Source: Welwitschia mirabilis (taxonomy: Eukaryota > Gnetophyta > Gnetopsida > Welwitschiales). Taken from it: a DNA stretch of 51,928 nt. The notes beneath the pieces were generated by a model, which was not told the origin of the DNA, made no database searches, and worked only from the letters and a program-made list of their open reading frames with translations. Shown piece after piece: positions 32,501-43,657 of the stretch. Both the position numbers and the translations under genes were made by a program. Within the stretch, counting starts at the first letter, position 1; every line of letters begins with the position of its first letter. The stretch covers positions 129,022,341 through 129,074,268 of the forward strand of contig JBOZIK010000001.1 of assembly GCA_051453625.1 (NCBI GenBank). The letters are read 5' to 3'.

Positions 32501-34300
32501 TATACCATGCTCTCAGTGTTTATTTTAACTTATAGAAAAATTTGGTCAATTTACACATCTTATGTTATTTTTCTTTTGCTTCAAACTGATTTGGTTGTAT
32601 TATGTAAATTTCTTCTTTTAAATCTTCATGAAGAAAAACAGTCTTTATGTCCAATTGATGAAGCTTACATTCCTTTCTACTACCAAGGCAATCGTTACTT
32701 TGATGGTAGCCCATTTTGTTGTTAGTATAAAGACTTCACTATAATCAAGTTTTTATTTTTTTATTTTTTTGTTATAGGCCAATAATAACGAGCTAAGTTT
32801 TATGTCCATTAAGGTTTTTGTTTACATTAGATTTGTTGTAGAAAACCCACTTGTTAGATCATGTTATATGCCTTAATGAAAAGTATACCAACTCTTAGGT
32901 ATCATTTTCAATGATACTGTCATGTTCGTATGTCATAACTTTTATTCAATGATTACATTGAATGACATCCTAAAATAAGGTAATTCACCATCAAAGATTA
33001 AGTGGAGCTCATCATCATCACCATCATGAGATGTATGTGAGCCGTGTATAATTGTAGTTTTACCCTTCTCTTTATCATGAACATCTTGGAGAGTAGACCA
33101 TAGCCAAGTACTTTAACATGTTCTCTAGGTAGTAATAGCTTCTTTAGTTGGAGATTTCTACTAGAAGTGTGATCAAGTATGCTAGGAACATTAAATTTCT
33201 CAATTCTTATAGGTTGCAAAATAAACATACTAATAGAAGAAATTGAAGCATTACTAATGGCAACATCTGCCCCCTCAACCATAAGACATTAAGAATTTAA
33301 TATAATCACTAGGTTAGAGGAAGGAAAAATCTATAAAAGATTAAGCTAAGAATCATTATTTGAAGTTTCTACAAAGATGATGTCATGAGAAATAATGATC
33401 TTACAATGCCTTAGGAGATACACTTAATAACCCTGTTGGTCAGTTAGATATCCCATAAAGATGCCAATGTGAACATGTGCTTTAAATTTATTATGATGCT
33501 CACTTAACATATGGACATAGTAATTTCAACCAAAAATATAAAAATGGTGTAAATTTGGCTTGTACCTATACCACTTTTCAGTTAGAAATGCTCCCTTTTT
33601 AGTATATCGACTAATAGAAAGATTGAGATGTAATGTTCTGTTTACTACTTCACCCAAGGGTACGTCTTGCAACCACTAAAATACATCATGAAACATGTCA
33701 TATTAATGATAGTATGATTAAATCACTTGGAAATGCCATTTTTTGGGGTGTTTCTAAGTAGTTCTTCAAATGTTGAATCCATTTGAAGCTGACAAATTCC
33801 TTCAACTTAGTAGATGTGTACTTGTCATTATTATTTAAGTGGAAACCTTTAATTTTACAATTGGTTTGTTCTTCTACTTTAGTTTTAAAGATATTGAACA
33901 CATATAAATTTTGTGATTTGAAGTTGATGAAATACACTCAAGTTATTCATGAATACTCATCAATAAAGAATATAAAGTAATGAAGGCTTTAGAGTATGGG
34001 AGCTGACATAGTTCCACATACATCATTATGAATAAGTACAAGCTTTTGATTGATATACCACTTACTTAATGAAAACTACTATCTAGTTGCTCTGCCCATA
34101 ATAAATGATTCATTGTAAGGAAAATCCTATGGAATAAATAGGAGAATCCATTTTCTATTCTCACGCTTTGTATTTAATGTATGAGGAGTAGGATGTTTCA
34201 GTTGAACATGCCATAGTACGAGGAAAAAATCTTATCTTCTAAACCTACAAGTAATTTCTCACATTTTAATACAATCATCAAGATGAATAATCTTTCCATC
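32501..34300 (-). pseudogene. Copia integrase and start of RT, decayed
   Basis: Minus-strand pieces include FKTKVEEQTNCKIKGFHLNN followed by DKYTSTKLKEF (33880-33800), which matches the copia integrase core pattern VE...G..IK..R.DNGGEYTS..F, and FCVFGCNYYVHM with GIFMGYLTDQQGY (about 33560-33440), which matches the region after the core. The central DNGGEY reads NNNDKY, with the catalytic D changed. RT N-terminal pieces lie around 32500-32750. Stops are frequent. Confidence 0.7.
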
Positions 34301-35666
34301 TATGTACCTTTTGACAATCAACTACTAATTATCACTATAAATATCCATTGAGTGCTTAGTTAGAGAGATAAAGTGATCTTTTCACAATAAAGTTAAAAGT
34401 AATAAAAGATATAACCTTAAAGAAGAAACATAAAGAATAGGTCAAATGGTCTATGGAGAGAGTGATGTCAAGTCAATGATAATGAAACTATAGCCTTCCA
34501 CAAGAACTAATGTTTTATCTACCAAATAAACATGACTTGGTGCTTTAATAAGTCATCAAAATAATTAGGCCAATAAGTCATGTGACTAGTTTCACTTATG
34601 TCAAGAATCCACATCTTGTCATAAGGTATGTACCCACTCATACTAACAAAATCAACATTTTTAAATACAATGTTAAATTCAAAAGTGTTAGCATCATTAA
34701 AGAAGTTAAGTTCTTTAGTAACTGCATTTGCCTTAATATAGACTTTATCTTTTTCTAAAGAATCCTATAAAAGGTAATTGTATGACCTTATCTTTTCCAT
34801 TGTGGGCAATAACACTTGTTCTTCTTAGAAATGGTAGTATTTTGAACATGCTTCTTATTTACTAGGTTTGATTGACTTCTACTTTTTTTGAGTTGTACCA
34901 TTATCATAATGAATTTCCTTTTACAGATGTGGGTTTCTTATAAACTATATGTTTTGATAAGAAGGACCACTAGAATGAGAAACTTTAAATGTGACATTAG
35001 AGGAAGAAGATCCTTTGAAGTTAAACTAAGCTTCAGTAGAAACGAGATCCTTATTAAGTGTGTAAAAAGTCATATTATTCAATTTCATTCTACCATGTAG
35101 TGATAAAATATAGCTATGAAAAGAGGAATCTTTCAAATAATAGTGGATCAACTTAACATAATGTATGCAAACTTATATTTGTGAGGAAATCCCTATTGCT
35201 GTTGCCTTTATGTCTTGCATTTACGTAATTCATTATCTCATCTTATCCTTCTCATAATGCAAATTGTTCATGTGAGTTATGAGATTAAGGAGCTCTAGAC
35301 CATTCTTTGAGTAGAATATATCTTTCAAGGTACATAAGTTGATGTAGCCTATTTTGGTCCTATCAACCAACTTCTCATGTTGATAAGCTATAAATTTTCA
35401 CATAATCTATGTTAAATTGGTATTGATATCTAACCAAGCCTCATCTTCAGTCTGATATTGAAGACATATATGATCGTATATTAAAACATCCTTCTCATAA
35501 TTATAAACCTACATGATGGTTATAAAATCCTTATGTGAGGCCTCTCATAACTAATCATCCTAAAGAGTAACCCTTATGTTGATTGTGATCTCAGTGGTGA
35601 ACATGGCTGTGAATACTGTAACAACCATTGAAGCTTATCCTTTGAAGATGATGATGAAGATGTCAT
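34301..35666 (-). pseudogene. Copia gag and protease, decayed
   Basis: A minus-strand ATG at 35666 starts MTSSSSSSKDKLQW. Later DRTKIGYINLCTLKDIFYSK and LITHMNNLHYEKDKM (about 35360-35250) have the feel of copia gag. KKNKCYCPQW (about 34820) may be a ruined zinc knuckle. MWILDISETSHMTYW (about 34610-34570) matches the protease pattern WILDSGASSHMT, with the active-site D kept but S-G-A replaced. All are interrupted by stops. Confidence 0.6.
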
Positions 35667-38089
35667 GGTAAAAAAAGGATGAGAACTAAAAGAGATTTGA
35701 CAAGCTATGAGGGAAAGTCATAAATTAAAGTGATCTTACTCACATTCACAATTAAAAGTGATATATCTATCACATAGAGAAATCTTTCAAACCCTAAAAA
35801 AGGATAAAGGAAAATAAAAACAAAGAGATGATATGGTTAAAAAAAAAATTGATTTTGCTTTCATTCACAATTTAATATAACCTATTTAAGTCATGATAAA
35901 ACATAATAGAGAGGTATAATTATAGTAAAACAGAATCAAGCCCACAACTAGAGTGATCTATTCAAACCATAAAGTGTGCTAATGATGAAACCAAGAAACC
36001 AACTCAATAGGCAAGAACATATGTGCACAAGAAAGAAACAAAGGTACTTTTTAAAAATTTCTTAATGTGAGTAAGATAAATTTTAATGAAAAGGCTTAGA
36101 TTAATTATCAAGTGATGATAACGCTAAAATTGATCAATTTTAAAGTCTACTCCCAAACCTAATTACTAACCACATTCCTTCTAAGAGGGTTAAAAAGAGT
36201 AAATAAACAGATATGAATCATGTTAATGGGGCCAATTCATTGAATAATTTTAATCACATTAGCATTATATCCTCTTTAAAGAAGAGCACAATGCCATCTT
36301 GACAATCTACTTATACCTTAGTAAATTTTAAAATTTTATTAAACTTAGGGGTAATGAAACTTAAGTAAATCTTATCATTATGCCTCTAAACTTTACATAA
36401 TATGCCCTCGATTACTGCGGGGTTAGGACACCAAAAACATTTCCACTAAAGAGAGACAAGACTCTTTGTATAGCTTAAACTTCATATTCATAGTAGTTAC
36501 ACTATATAATAAGCTTCAAAAGGTAGTGTAAAGCCCAATACGAATTTCTGTCTATATAAGACTTCTTATGCCTGTTACCAATCAAAACTTATTATCAATT
36601 AAAAAAAAAGAAAAGGCGGGAGAGAAAGAGAGAGAGAAAATCCATTAAGTTTCTATGGTGAAAAGTAATTTCCCTTTTTGATTACTTTACTTAAGTAGGA
36701 TTAATAAAATTATTAAGTGTGTAATTACAAAAAAGTAAAGAAGAGTTACTACATAAGACAATGGGTTAATGTTGGTATAGTCAAGCCAAATAGATCTTTC
36801 TCATCATCCAACTTGGGTTGATGCTATCCAAATTACAAACTAAATCTAATTGGAAGAAGGAAAACAATTAAGTCAGGTAGATCTTGCTCTCATCCCAACT
36901 TAACTTGATGTAGAAAGAAACCAAGAAATTTTGGCTTATAATGCTAAAAAGTATCAAAATTATCAAAAACAAGGCTAAAAGACAAAGTTTAAGGACTTAC
37001 AAATGTGAGAAATGTTCAAAAAACTTGAAAAAAGGCTTAAAATACTAAAAAATATAAAAAACACATAAAACTATGCACATGCACACAATAGGACAAAAAG
37101 CTAGATAGTCACTAGCTAAACTTAGTGTGTGTAAAATTGGGTAATGATTGAGTAATTATTTAAAAATCACATGTGCATGAAAATAGGAAAAAACTACTAG
37201 CTAAACTGGGTAATTTTACATAAAATCTTAAACTAAGTAATATTATGTCTAGTGTTTGAAAATCCAAAAAAATGAGTGAATAAGAGGTTGGGATTAAGTA
37301 GAATAAGCCTTTGAGTAAAAGCAAGGACGATCCATTAGTGGTTACAAGTTCTTGAGTAAATCACTATTGTTTCTAATGTAGGCATAGGATTTGAGTTTTT
37401 CACAATTTAAGGATGATGCAGTAATCACTAATTAAGTTACATGATAAGATTTTTAATGAGAAAGGATGCAAAAAAAGTAATAAGATGCAAGGGTAATGTC
37501 AGAGTTACATCTTCAGTAAAGGCATAAGGAAGAGAATCAAGGATCTACGCAAGACATGCTACAAGGATTTTGATAACTAAAAGGCTCATTATAATCACCG
37601 ATATTCACAGTGATCTTCAAAAAACTAAACTAGTTCTTTGTTGATAATTTTCCTTCCAAATTCTCTAAAAATTCGATGTGTGGTATAACCTGCACACCAA
37701 CTTTGGTAGGTACAACTGAATTGAAACTAGAACTTATCCTTTTTCTAAAACTCTATGGAAGGCCTATGAAACAATAAGTGATGTAAATGCTAATTATTTA
37801 CTTTTGATGTAAAAATACTCCAACAGCAAAAATAGAAAAATCTTGATCTCTTTGAAAATGAAAGATGGATGAGAATACAAATGCAGCCAACTATAGTGAT
37901 GTAACTTTGTTACACAGTGAAATGACCACCTCTTATTACTTTAAAAAATCAACAAAAAAATAGATCCCTTGTTTATAAGGAAGAAACTACAACATAGATG
38001 AGAAACCAAGATTTAAATAAAATGTCAACTCATTGAATGTTTGTAATAGTGAATGTCTATAATAGCAATGACAGAATTTTTCTACAATT
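35667..38089 (-). other. Leader of the host copia element, part nearest gag
   Basis: About 2.4 kb with no convincing frame. It holds a purine-rich AAAGAAAAGGCGGGAGAGAAAG-like tract at 36600-36640 and a pair of related 45-base segments (36785-36830 and 36875-36912, with TAGATCTTKCTCTCATC and CAACTT.). The leader seems long for the family, so unrecognised insertions are possible. Confidence 0.45.
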
Positions 38090-38094
38090 GATAA

Positions 38095-38534
38095 TGCTAT
38101 AAAATTAGCAATAAATTATTAGAGAGAAAATAGAAAAATAAAATGAATAGACAAAGATAAATATTTGATGTGGTTCAGACCCTTCTTTGCCTATGTCCAT
38201 GGGAACCAATGTAGATCTCTCCCCTTATTTTGTAACTCAACTCAAGAATACAAGCCATTCTTGATAGCCATTTATACAACTTATTCCTGTGATAATTCTT
38301 GAACCCTTCCTCACAACTTTCTATAGTTATAAGAAAGGACATCTAATTTTACAAACTGTTAACTCATATATGTACTTTTAATAATTATTAAAACTTCTAA
38401 ATATAACTTTTAACAATTTGAAGATAAAATACTAATCTAAGAGTTGTAAACTAAAAGTTAAAAAAATTGATTGACGAGTTAGATAATGCTTAAGAAAACA
38501 GGAAGATTTGTAATCATTAAACTAAATGTCAACA
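38095..38534 (-). repeat. 3' LTR of the copia derivative
   Basis: Minus strand TGTTGACATTTAG to TTTATAGCA. It has a TATAAAT box at 38276-38270 and GAACCACATCAAAT near its end, as in the 5' copy. Confidence 0.9.
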
Positions 38535-38560
38535 ATTCTCCCACTTGAAGATAAATTTGA
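38535..38560 (-). other. Polypurine tract of the copia derivative
   Basis: Minus strand TTCAAGTGGGAGAATTG immediately before the 3' LTR start, the usual copia plus-strand primer. Confidence 0.8.
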
Positions 38561-40616
38561 CAAGTCTTCAAGCATTAATAAGAGATGTACTAGTCCCAAA
38601 TTGATTGCTTATGTCTTTATGATGCCAAGGTGTTTTGTGCAAAACCCATGCATCTACCTTAACATCACTTTTATTAAAGAATCAACATAATTTATTTTAT
38701 TATGAAATTTTTGTAAATCAATCAAAACTTCTTCTTGAATATTTCTGATAAAATTATATTTAACATCAATATGTTTTGTCGTATTATGACAAGCTGCAAT
38801 CTTTTCTAGATGAAGTGCACTTTGACTATCACAACAAATATAAGATTTATTTTGGTTTATACCAAATTTTTACAAAAGTCTACGCAACCATAACATCTCC
38901 TTACATGCTTCTATTAATGCTATGTATCCAAATTCAGTGGAATATAAACTTACTAAGGATTGTAGTTTGGACGTACAACCTACTATGCCTTCTCTTAAAA
39001 TAAAGACATAACCTATAGTAGAATGGCTTATATAAATTGGCTAAAAAATTTGCATCTACATAATCACAAATATTCAAGTTATCATTTACAAAATATAAAA
39101 AAGTATATTTCATCCCTTTTAAATATCTGAAAATTTATTTCATAGCAAGCCAATGATTATAACCATTATTATTCATGTATCTACTAATGATACTTATTGC
39201 ATGTGCTATTTTTGGATGGGTACATACCTTAGCATGCATCAAAGATCTAATAGCAATAAGTATAGGAAATGTCTTTTACCTTTTTAATTTCTTCTTTAGT
39301 ATTAGAACAATATTTCTTAAACAATTAGAAATGAGAAGCCAAAGGAGTGCTTATAGGTTTAGCCTCTAACATATTAAAATGTTTTAATACTTTTTCAATA
39401 AATTTACTTTAATTAAGCCATAGTTTTCTCTCCTTCCTATCTCTGGAAATATGCATTCCAAGGATGTGTTTTACTGATCCTAAGTCCTTCATGATAAATT
39501 ACTTACTTATCTTTTCTTTAAGTTGTTTTATCCTTGGCATATTATTTCCTACAATTAGTATATCATCTACATACAACAACAAAATTATAAACTTGCTTGT
39601 AACATCACTTTAGTAATAAAAATAATGATCAAGATTACTCCTACAATAGTTCATCCCACACATGAAAAAATCAAATTTCTTATACCACTGTCTTGAAGTT
39701 TATTTTAAGCCATATAAACTTTTCTTCAAGCAACATACATAATTAAATCTATGCTAATTAATAAATCCTTTTGGTTGATGCATGTAAATCTCTTCATCCG
39801 AATCACGATGTAAATTTTAAAATCTAGCTATTCTAACTCCAAATCTAGACATGCTACTAGAGAAAGAATCAAATGGATAGGAGAATGCTTAATTACAAGA
39901 GAAAATGTTTTTGCAAAATCAATTCCTGGTTTCCCATCATAACCTTTAGCTATTAATCTAGATTTATAAAGGTTNNNNNNNNNNTAAAGTAAAAATCCAC
40001 CTATTTTAAAGTGCTTTTCAACCTTTATACAATTCCACCAATTCCCAAAGACTATTTTGCTAAAGAGAATTCCATTTCTTTTTCATAGCTTTCTTTCATA
40101 TTCCTCTATCTAGACTCACAAGAGATTCTTTCATCATTTTAGATTCGCCATAATCTATATAAAGAACATAATCTTAAAATTTAATAGGAAAATGAGTTAT
40201 TCTATTAGAACATCTTACCACACCTGATGTAATTTCATTGAGATATTCTTTCTCCTCTTATCCACCATCAGCATTATTTTGAAATTCTAGAGTATTTTGA
40301 TCCATCATCTCTTCTTGAATCAGATATTTTTCAGGATTTAAAAGAAATCTATGGACTTGTTAAAAATTAGAATTACATTCAACATTAATTTTCTTCTAAA
40401 AGTCATGAAACATCATATTTTCTTGAACTTTTACATCTTGTGATCTAATAAACTATTTTGCCTTAGGGTCTCACAACCTAAAAACTAACTCATCACAATA
40501 GTAACCACATCTTTTTAATTCATCTTCAAATTTTTATCTATTTTCCTTTTGTATATGCACATATGCAGCACATCCAAAAACTTTTAGATGACTATAAGAA
40601 ATATGTATCCCACCTC
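38561..40616 (-). pseudogene. Copia pol remnant (late integrase, RT, RNase H)
   Basis: Minus strand in order: SYSHLKVFGCAAYVHIQKEN and CDELVFRL.DPKAK (about 40600-40470, end of integrase), LLLYVDDILI (YVDD at 39573-39562), VCTHPKIAHAISIISRYMNN (about 39240-39170), IFRYLKGMKYTFLYF (about 39130), CTSKLQSLVSLYSTEFGYIA (about 38980-38920), ACKEMLWLRRLL, CDSQSALHLEKIAACHNTTK and HIDVKYNFIRNIQEE (about 38850-38730). The RT catalytic YVDD box is kept. Several stops and a 10-N gap (39975-39984) interrupt it. Confidence 0.85.
39975..39984. other. Assembly gap (10 N)
   Basis: A short gap within the RT remnant. Confidence 0.95.
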
Positions 40617-40621
40617 ATAAA

Positions 40622-40634
40622 GGCTCTAATACTA
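40622..40634 (-). other. Primer binding site, initiator tRNA-Met type
   Basis: Minus strand TAGTATTAGAGCC against the plant copia site TGGTATCAGAGCC, two bases inside the 5' LTR. Confidence 0.85.
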
Positions 40635-40636
40635 CT

Positions 40637-41112
40637 TGTTATAAAATTAGCAATAAAATTATTAGAGTGAAAAGGAAAAATCAATTAAATAGATAAACAT
40701 AAAGATTTAATGTGGTTTAAGCCATTCTTTATCCTATGTCCACTAGAACCAGTGTAGAGCTCTTTCTTTATTCTATAAATCAACCTAAGGACACAAGTCA
40801 TCCTTCATAGTTTTTTGTACAACTTATTACTGTAATAATTCTCGAATCCTTTCTCAGAACTTTCTATAATTTTTTTCTCATGTCCTTTTCCCACTTGTAA
40901 TCTCAACTATAATAAAAGACATCTAACTTTACAAACTATTAAGTCATACATATAATTTTAATAATTATGAAAACTTCTAAGCATAACTTTTAACACCTCA
41001 AAAATAAATTTCAAATCTAAGAGTTATAACTTGGAAGTTACGAAACTAATCAATGGGTTACATAATGCTTAAGAAAGAGGAATATTTGTCTTCACTTAAC
41101 TAAATGTTAATA
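40637..41112 (-). repeat. 5' LTR of the copia derivative
   Basis: Minus strand TATTAACATTTAG (TG mutated to TA) to TTTATAACA. It aligns with 38095-38534 across its length. Confidence 0.9.
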
Positions 41113-41117
41113 GATAA

Positions 41118-42128
41118 AAGACATGTAGATGACAAGTGCCTTTATTACAAAACAAGGCAATTAGGCATTAAACGCAAAGAATAAACATGCAAAAACTCCA
41201 TTCTTACAAGTGAAAATAGATTTTTTAAAAAGATGATGAAGTTTTGAGAAACCCGATAATGGTGAGAAGAATCTCATTTAGCATGTAAGATATAGAATTG
41301 GGCTCTAAAGAAAACCCAAATGGTAGTGTTGGTAAGTGTTCTAGAGATGGAACAATGTGACACATAAGCAAAGCCAAAATGGTATGGCATCGTTGTGCAA
41401 GAAGCAGTGTAGGACAGGGTGGAATGCATTACAATTAAGACAAAGGTAAAGACACTGTACAGAGCTCTATGTTAAACTAACATAATGAAGTAGGAGGGTA
41501 GCCTCTTAAAGGCTACATGCATTACAAGTAGAAATACTCTTAATGCTAAAGAGCAAGGCAGAGTTCTTGTGAGATATAGTGATGCAAGCTAGACAGTGAT
41601 CAAGTGCATGAAAGAGCCACAAGGTTGCACATAGACATTGAAAAATAGAAGAAAACATCCTTCAAATAGCTACATCCATGGCTGGATAAGGTGCAATGTG
41701 ATTTCTTAATCTCATTGTGTTTTTAAATGCATCTCAAATGCCATAGGCTTTGTAATCTTGGTGTTTTTAAATGCATCTCAAATGCCATAGGCTTTGGTAT
41801 GCAAATCTTAAGCTAAATACAAAATGACAATAAAAGTCTAACTAAAGCACTAGAAAAATGTTAACAGCCACATTACAAAAACATTAAATTAATGACAACA
41901 CCATGAAAGCACACAAGCAGTAGCTCGTAAGTAGTATCACAAATACAACAATCCAATAGAAATATAGTGTAGAGCAAGAAAATAGGAGATCATAAGCCAA
42001 AAGCTTAAAACAAATCTAAAAAATTTGCATACAAATTTAGATCTAATAAATAAATCTAATAAAAAACTCATGCTAAAACATGCAAAGGGGTATTTAAGCT
42101 TCACAAAAGCCTTGAAAATCTTAGCGTA
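41118..42128 (-). other. Leader of the host copia element, part nearest the 5' LTR
   Basis: About 1 kb between the host primer site and the nested copia derivative. No coding frame recognised. Includes the 44-bp tandem duplication at 41717-41796. Confidence 0.5.
41717..41796. repeat. 44-bp tandem duplication
   Basis: GTGTTTTTAAATGCATCTCA and AATGCCATAGGCTTTG stand twice without change, 44 bases apart. The identity suggests a recent event. Confidence 0.95.
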
Positions 42129-42141
42129 GGCTTTGACACTA
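42129..42141 (-). other. Primer binding site of the host copia element
   Basis: Minus strand TAGTGTCAAAGCC against TGGTATCAGAGCC, two bases inside the 5' LTR end. Three transitions from the initiator-Met type site. Confidence 0.7.
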
Positions 42142-42143
42142 CT

Positions 42144-42322
42144 TGTTGAGAATTAGAGATCAAGAAAAACAGAGCAAGATTTTTCCAAAATAAAAATTTT
42201 ATTTCTCTTTTTCTATGACTTTGAAGAGATTATTTTTAAAGTAAAGAATACAATTTGGATTTTACTAGGATTTACATGCCCGCTTATGCATGTAACCACA
42301 ATGCACATTACAAGCCTTAGCA
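42144..42322 (-). repeat. 5' LTR of the host copia element
   Basis: Minus strand TGCTAAGGCTTGTAATGTGC to AATTCTCAACA, that is TG to CA, followed by the primer site. It aligns with the 3' LTR at 25259-25406, and TTAGT follows outside. Confidence 0.8.
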
Positions 42323-42327
42323 TTAGT

Positions 42328-42701
42328 ATGAGAGTAGTATGCATATCTAAAGGACTTCTAATTCTCTATTTATATGATAAATCTATCATAATATAATTGA
42401 AATTACTAATGAGATGGTAATCCAATTTTTATAACAATCATTTTCTATTTAGGAGCTCATGGATTTGAACTTCTCAATTTATTTATTGGTCATAATTAAG
42501 TCATTTATTTGAGTGATTTGGTTATTGTAGTTTTAGAGAAAGGTCCAATTACTAGATGTTTTAAGTTCAACATTTTCTCCTCCCCCGATATAATCCAAAT
42601 TTTATTTGTTTATGTGATAGTTTGATTGCAAAATTAACCATCAAAATATTATTGTAATGGAAATGTATTTATAGAAAAATTATTAGTCATGTAACATAGG
42701 G
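42328..42701. other. AT-rich spacer
   Basis: Nothing recognised between the nested block and the microsatellite. Confidence 0.5.
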
Positions 42702-42707
42702 TCTCTC

Positions 42708-42740
<33 letters not shown>
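42702..42740. repeat. (TC)n microsatellite at a gap edge
   Basis: Almost pure TC repeat running into the gap, the probable cause of the assembly break. Confidence 0.95.
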
Positions 42741-43657
42741 NNNNNNNNNNNNNNNNNNNNNNNNNNNNNNNNNNNNNNNNNNNNNNNNNNNNNNNNNNNN
42801 NNNNNNNNNNNNNNNNNNNNNNNNNNNNNNNNNNNNNNNNNNNNNNNNNNNNNNNNNNNNNNNNNNNNNNNNNNNNNNNNNNNNNNNNNNNNNNNNNNNN
42901 NNNNNNNNNNNNNNNNNNNNNNNNNNNNNNNNNNNNNNNNNNNNNNNNNNNNNNNNNNNNNNNNNNNNNNNNNNNNNNNNNNNNNNNNNNNNNNNNNNNN
43001 NNNNNNNNNNNNNNNNNNNNNNNNNNNNNNNNNNNNNNNNNNNNNNNNNNNNNNNNNNNNNNNNNNNNNNNNNNNNNNNNNNNNNNNNNNNNNNNNNNNN
43101 NNNNNNNNNNNNNNNNNNNNNNNNNNNNNNNNNNNNNNNNNNNNNNNNNNNNNNNNNNNNNNNNNNNNNNNNNNNNNNNNNNNNNNNNNNNNNNNNNNNN
43201 NNNNNNNNNNNNNNNNNNNNNNNNNNNNNNNNNNNNNNNNNNNNNNNNNNNNNNNNNNNNNNNNNNNNNNNNNNNNNNNNNNNNNNNNNNNNNNNNNNNN
43301 NNNNNNNNNNNNNNNNNNNNNNNNNNNNNNNNNNNNNNNNNNNNNNNNNNNNNNNNNNNNNNNNNNNNNNNNNNNNNNNNNNNNNNNNNNNNNNNNNNNN
43401 NNNNNNNNNNNNNNNNNNNNNNNNNNNNNNNNNNNNNNNNNNNNNNNNNNNNNNNNNNNNNNNNNNNNNNNNNNNNNNNNNNNNNNNNNNNNNNNNNNNN
43501 NNNNNNNNNNNNNNNNNNNNNNNNNNNNNNNNNNNNNNNNNNNNNNNNNNNNNNNNNNNNNNNNNNNNNNNNNNNNNNNNNNNNNNNNNNNNNNNNNNNN
43601 NNNNNNNNNNNNNNNNNNNNNNNNNNNNNNNNNNNNNNNNNNNNNNNNNNNNNNNNN
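42741..43657. other. Assembly gap (917 N)
   Basis: The longest gap in the window, bordered by the TC microsatellite. Confidence 0.95.

Larger units (their letters stand above)
38095..41112 (-). mobile_element. Ty1/copia deletion derivative nested in the host copia leader
   Basis: LTRs 40637-41112 (5', 476 bp) and 38095-38534 (3', 440 bp) align throughout. GATAA stands on both sides (38090-38094 and 41113-41117), an exact 5-bp target duplication. Minus-strand order: 5' LTR, primer site, then at once late integrase, RT, RNase H, polypurine tract, 3' LTR. Gag, protease and most of integrase are absent, so the internal part is only about 2.1 kb. LTR divergence and stops show that it is old. Confidence 0.9.
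25259..42322 (-). mobile_element. Ty1/copia LTR retrotransposon (host element, split by two insertions)
   Basis: Minus-strand order: 5' LTR 42322-42144, primer site 42141-42129, leader, gag from 35666, protease, integrase, RT, RNase H, 3' LTR 25406-25259. Exact 5-bp target duplications TTAGT flank it (25254-25258 and 42323-42327). Two other elements sit inside it (25969-31712 and 38095-41112). Taking both out leaves about 8.3 kb. The two LTRs align from end to end but are diverged, so it is old. The coding parts are full of stops and frameshifts. The evidence for one element is the shared LTR pair, the matching target duplication, and RNase H halves that meet at the inner insertion site. Confidence 0.8.
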
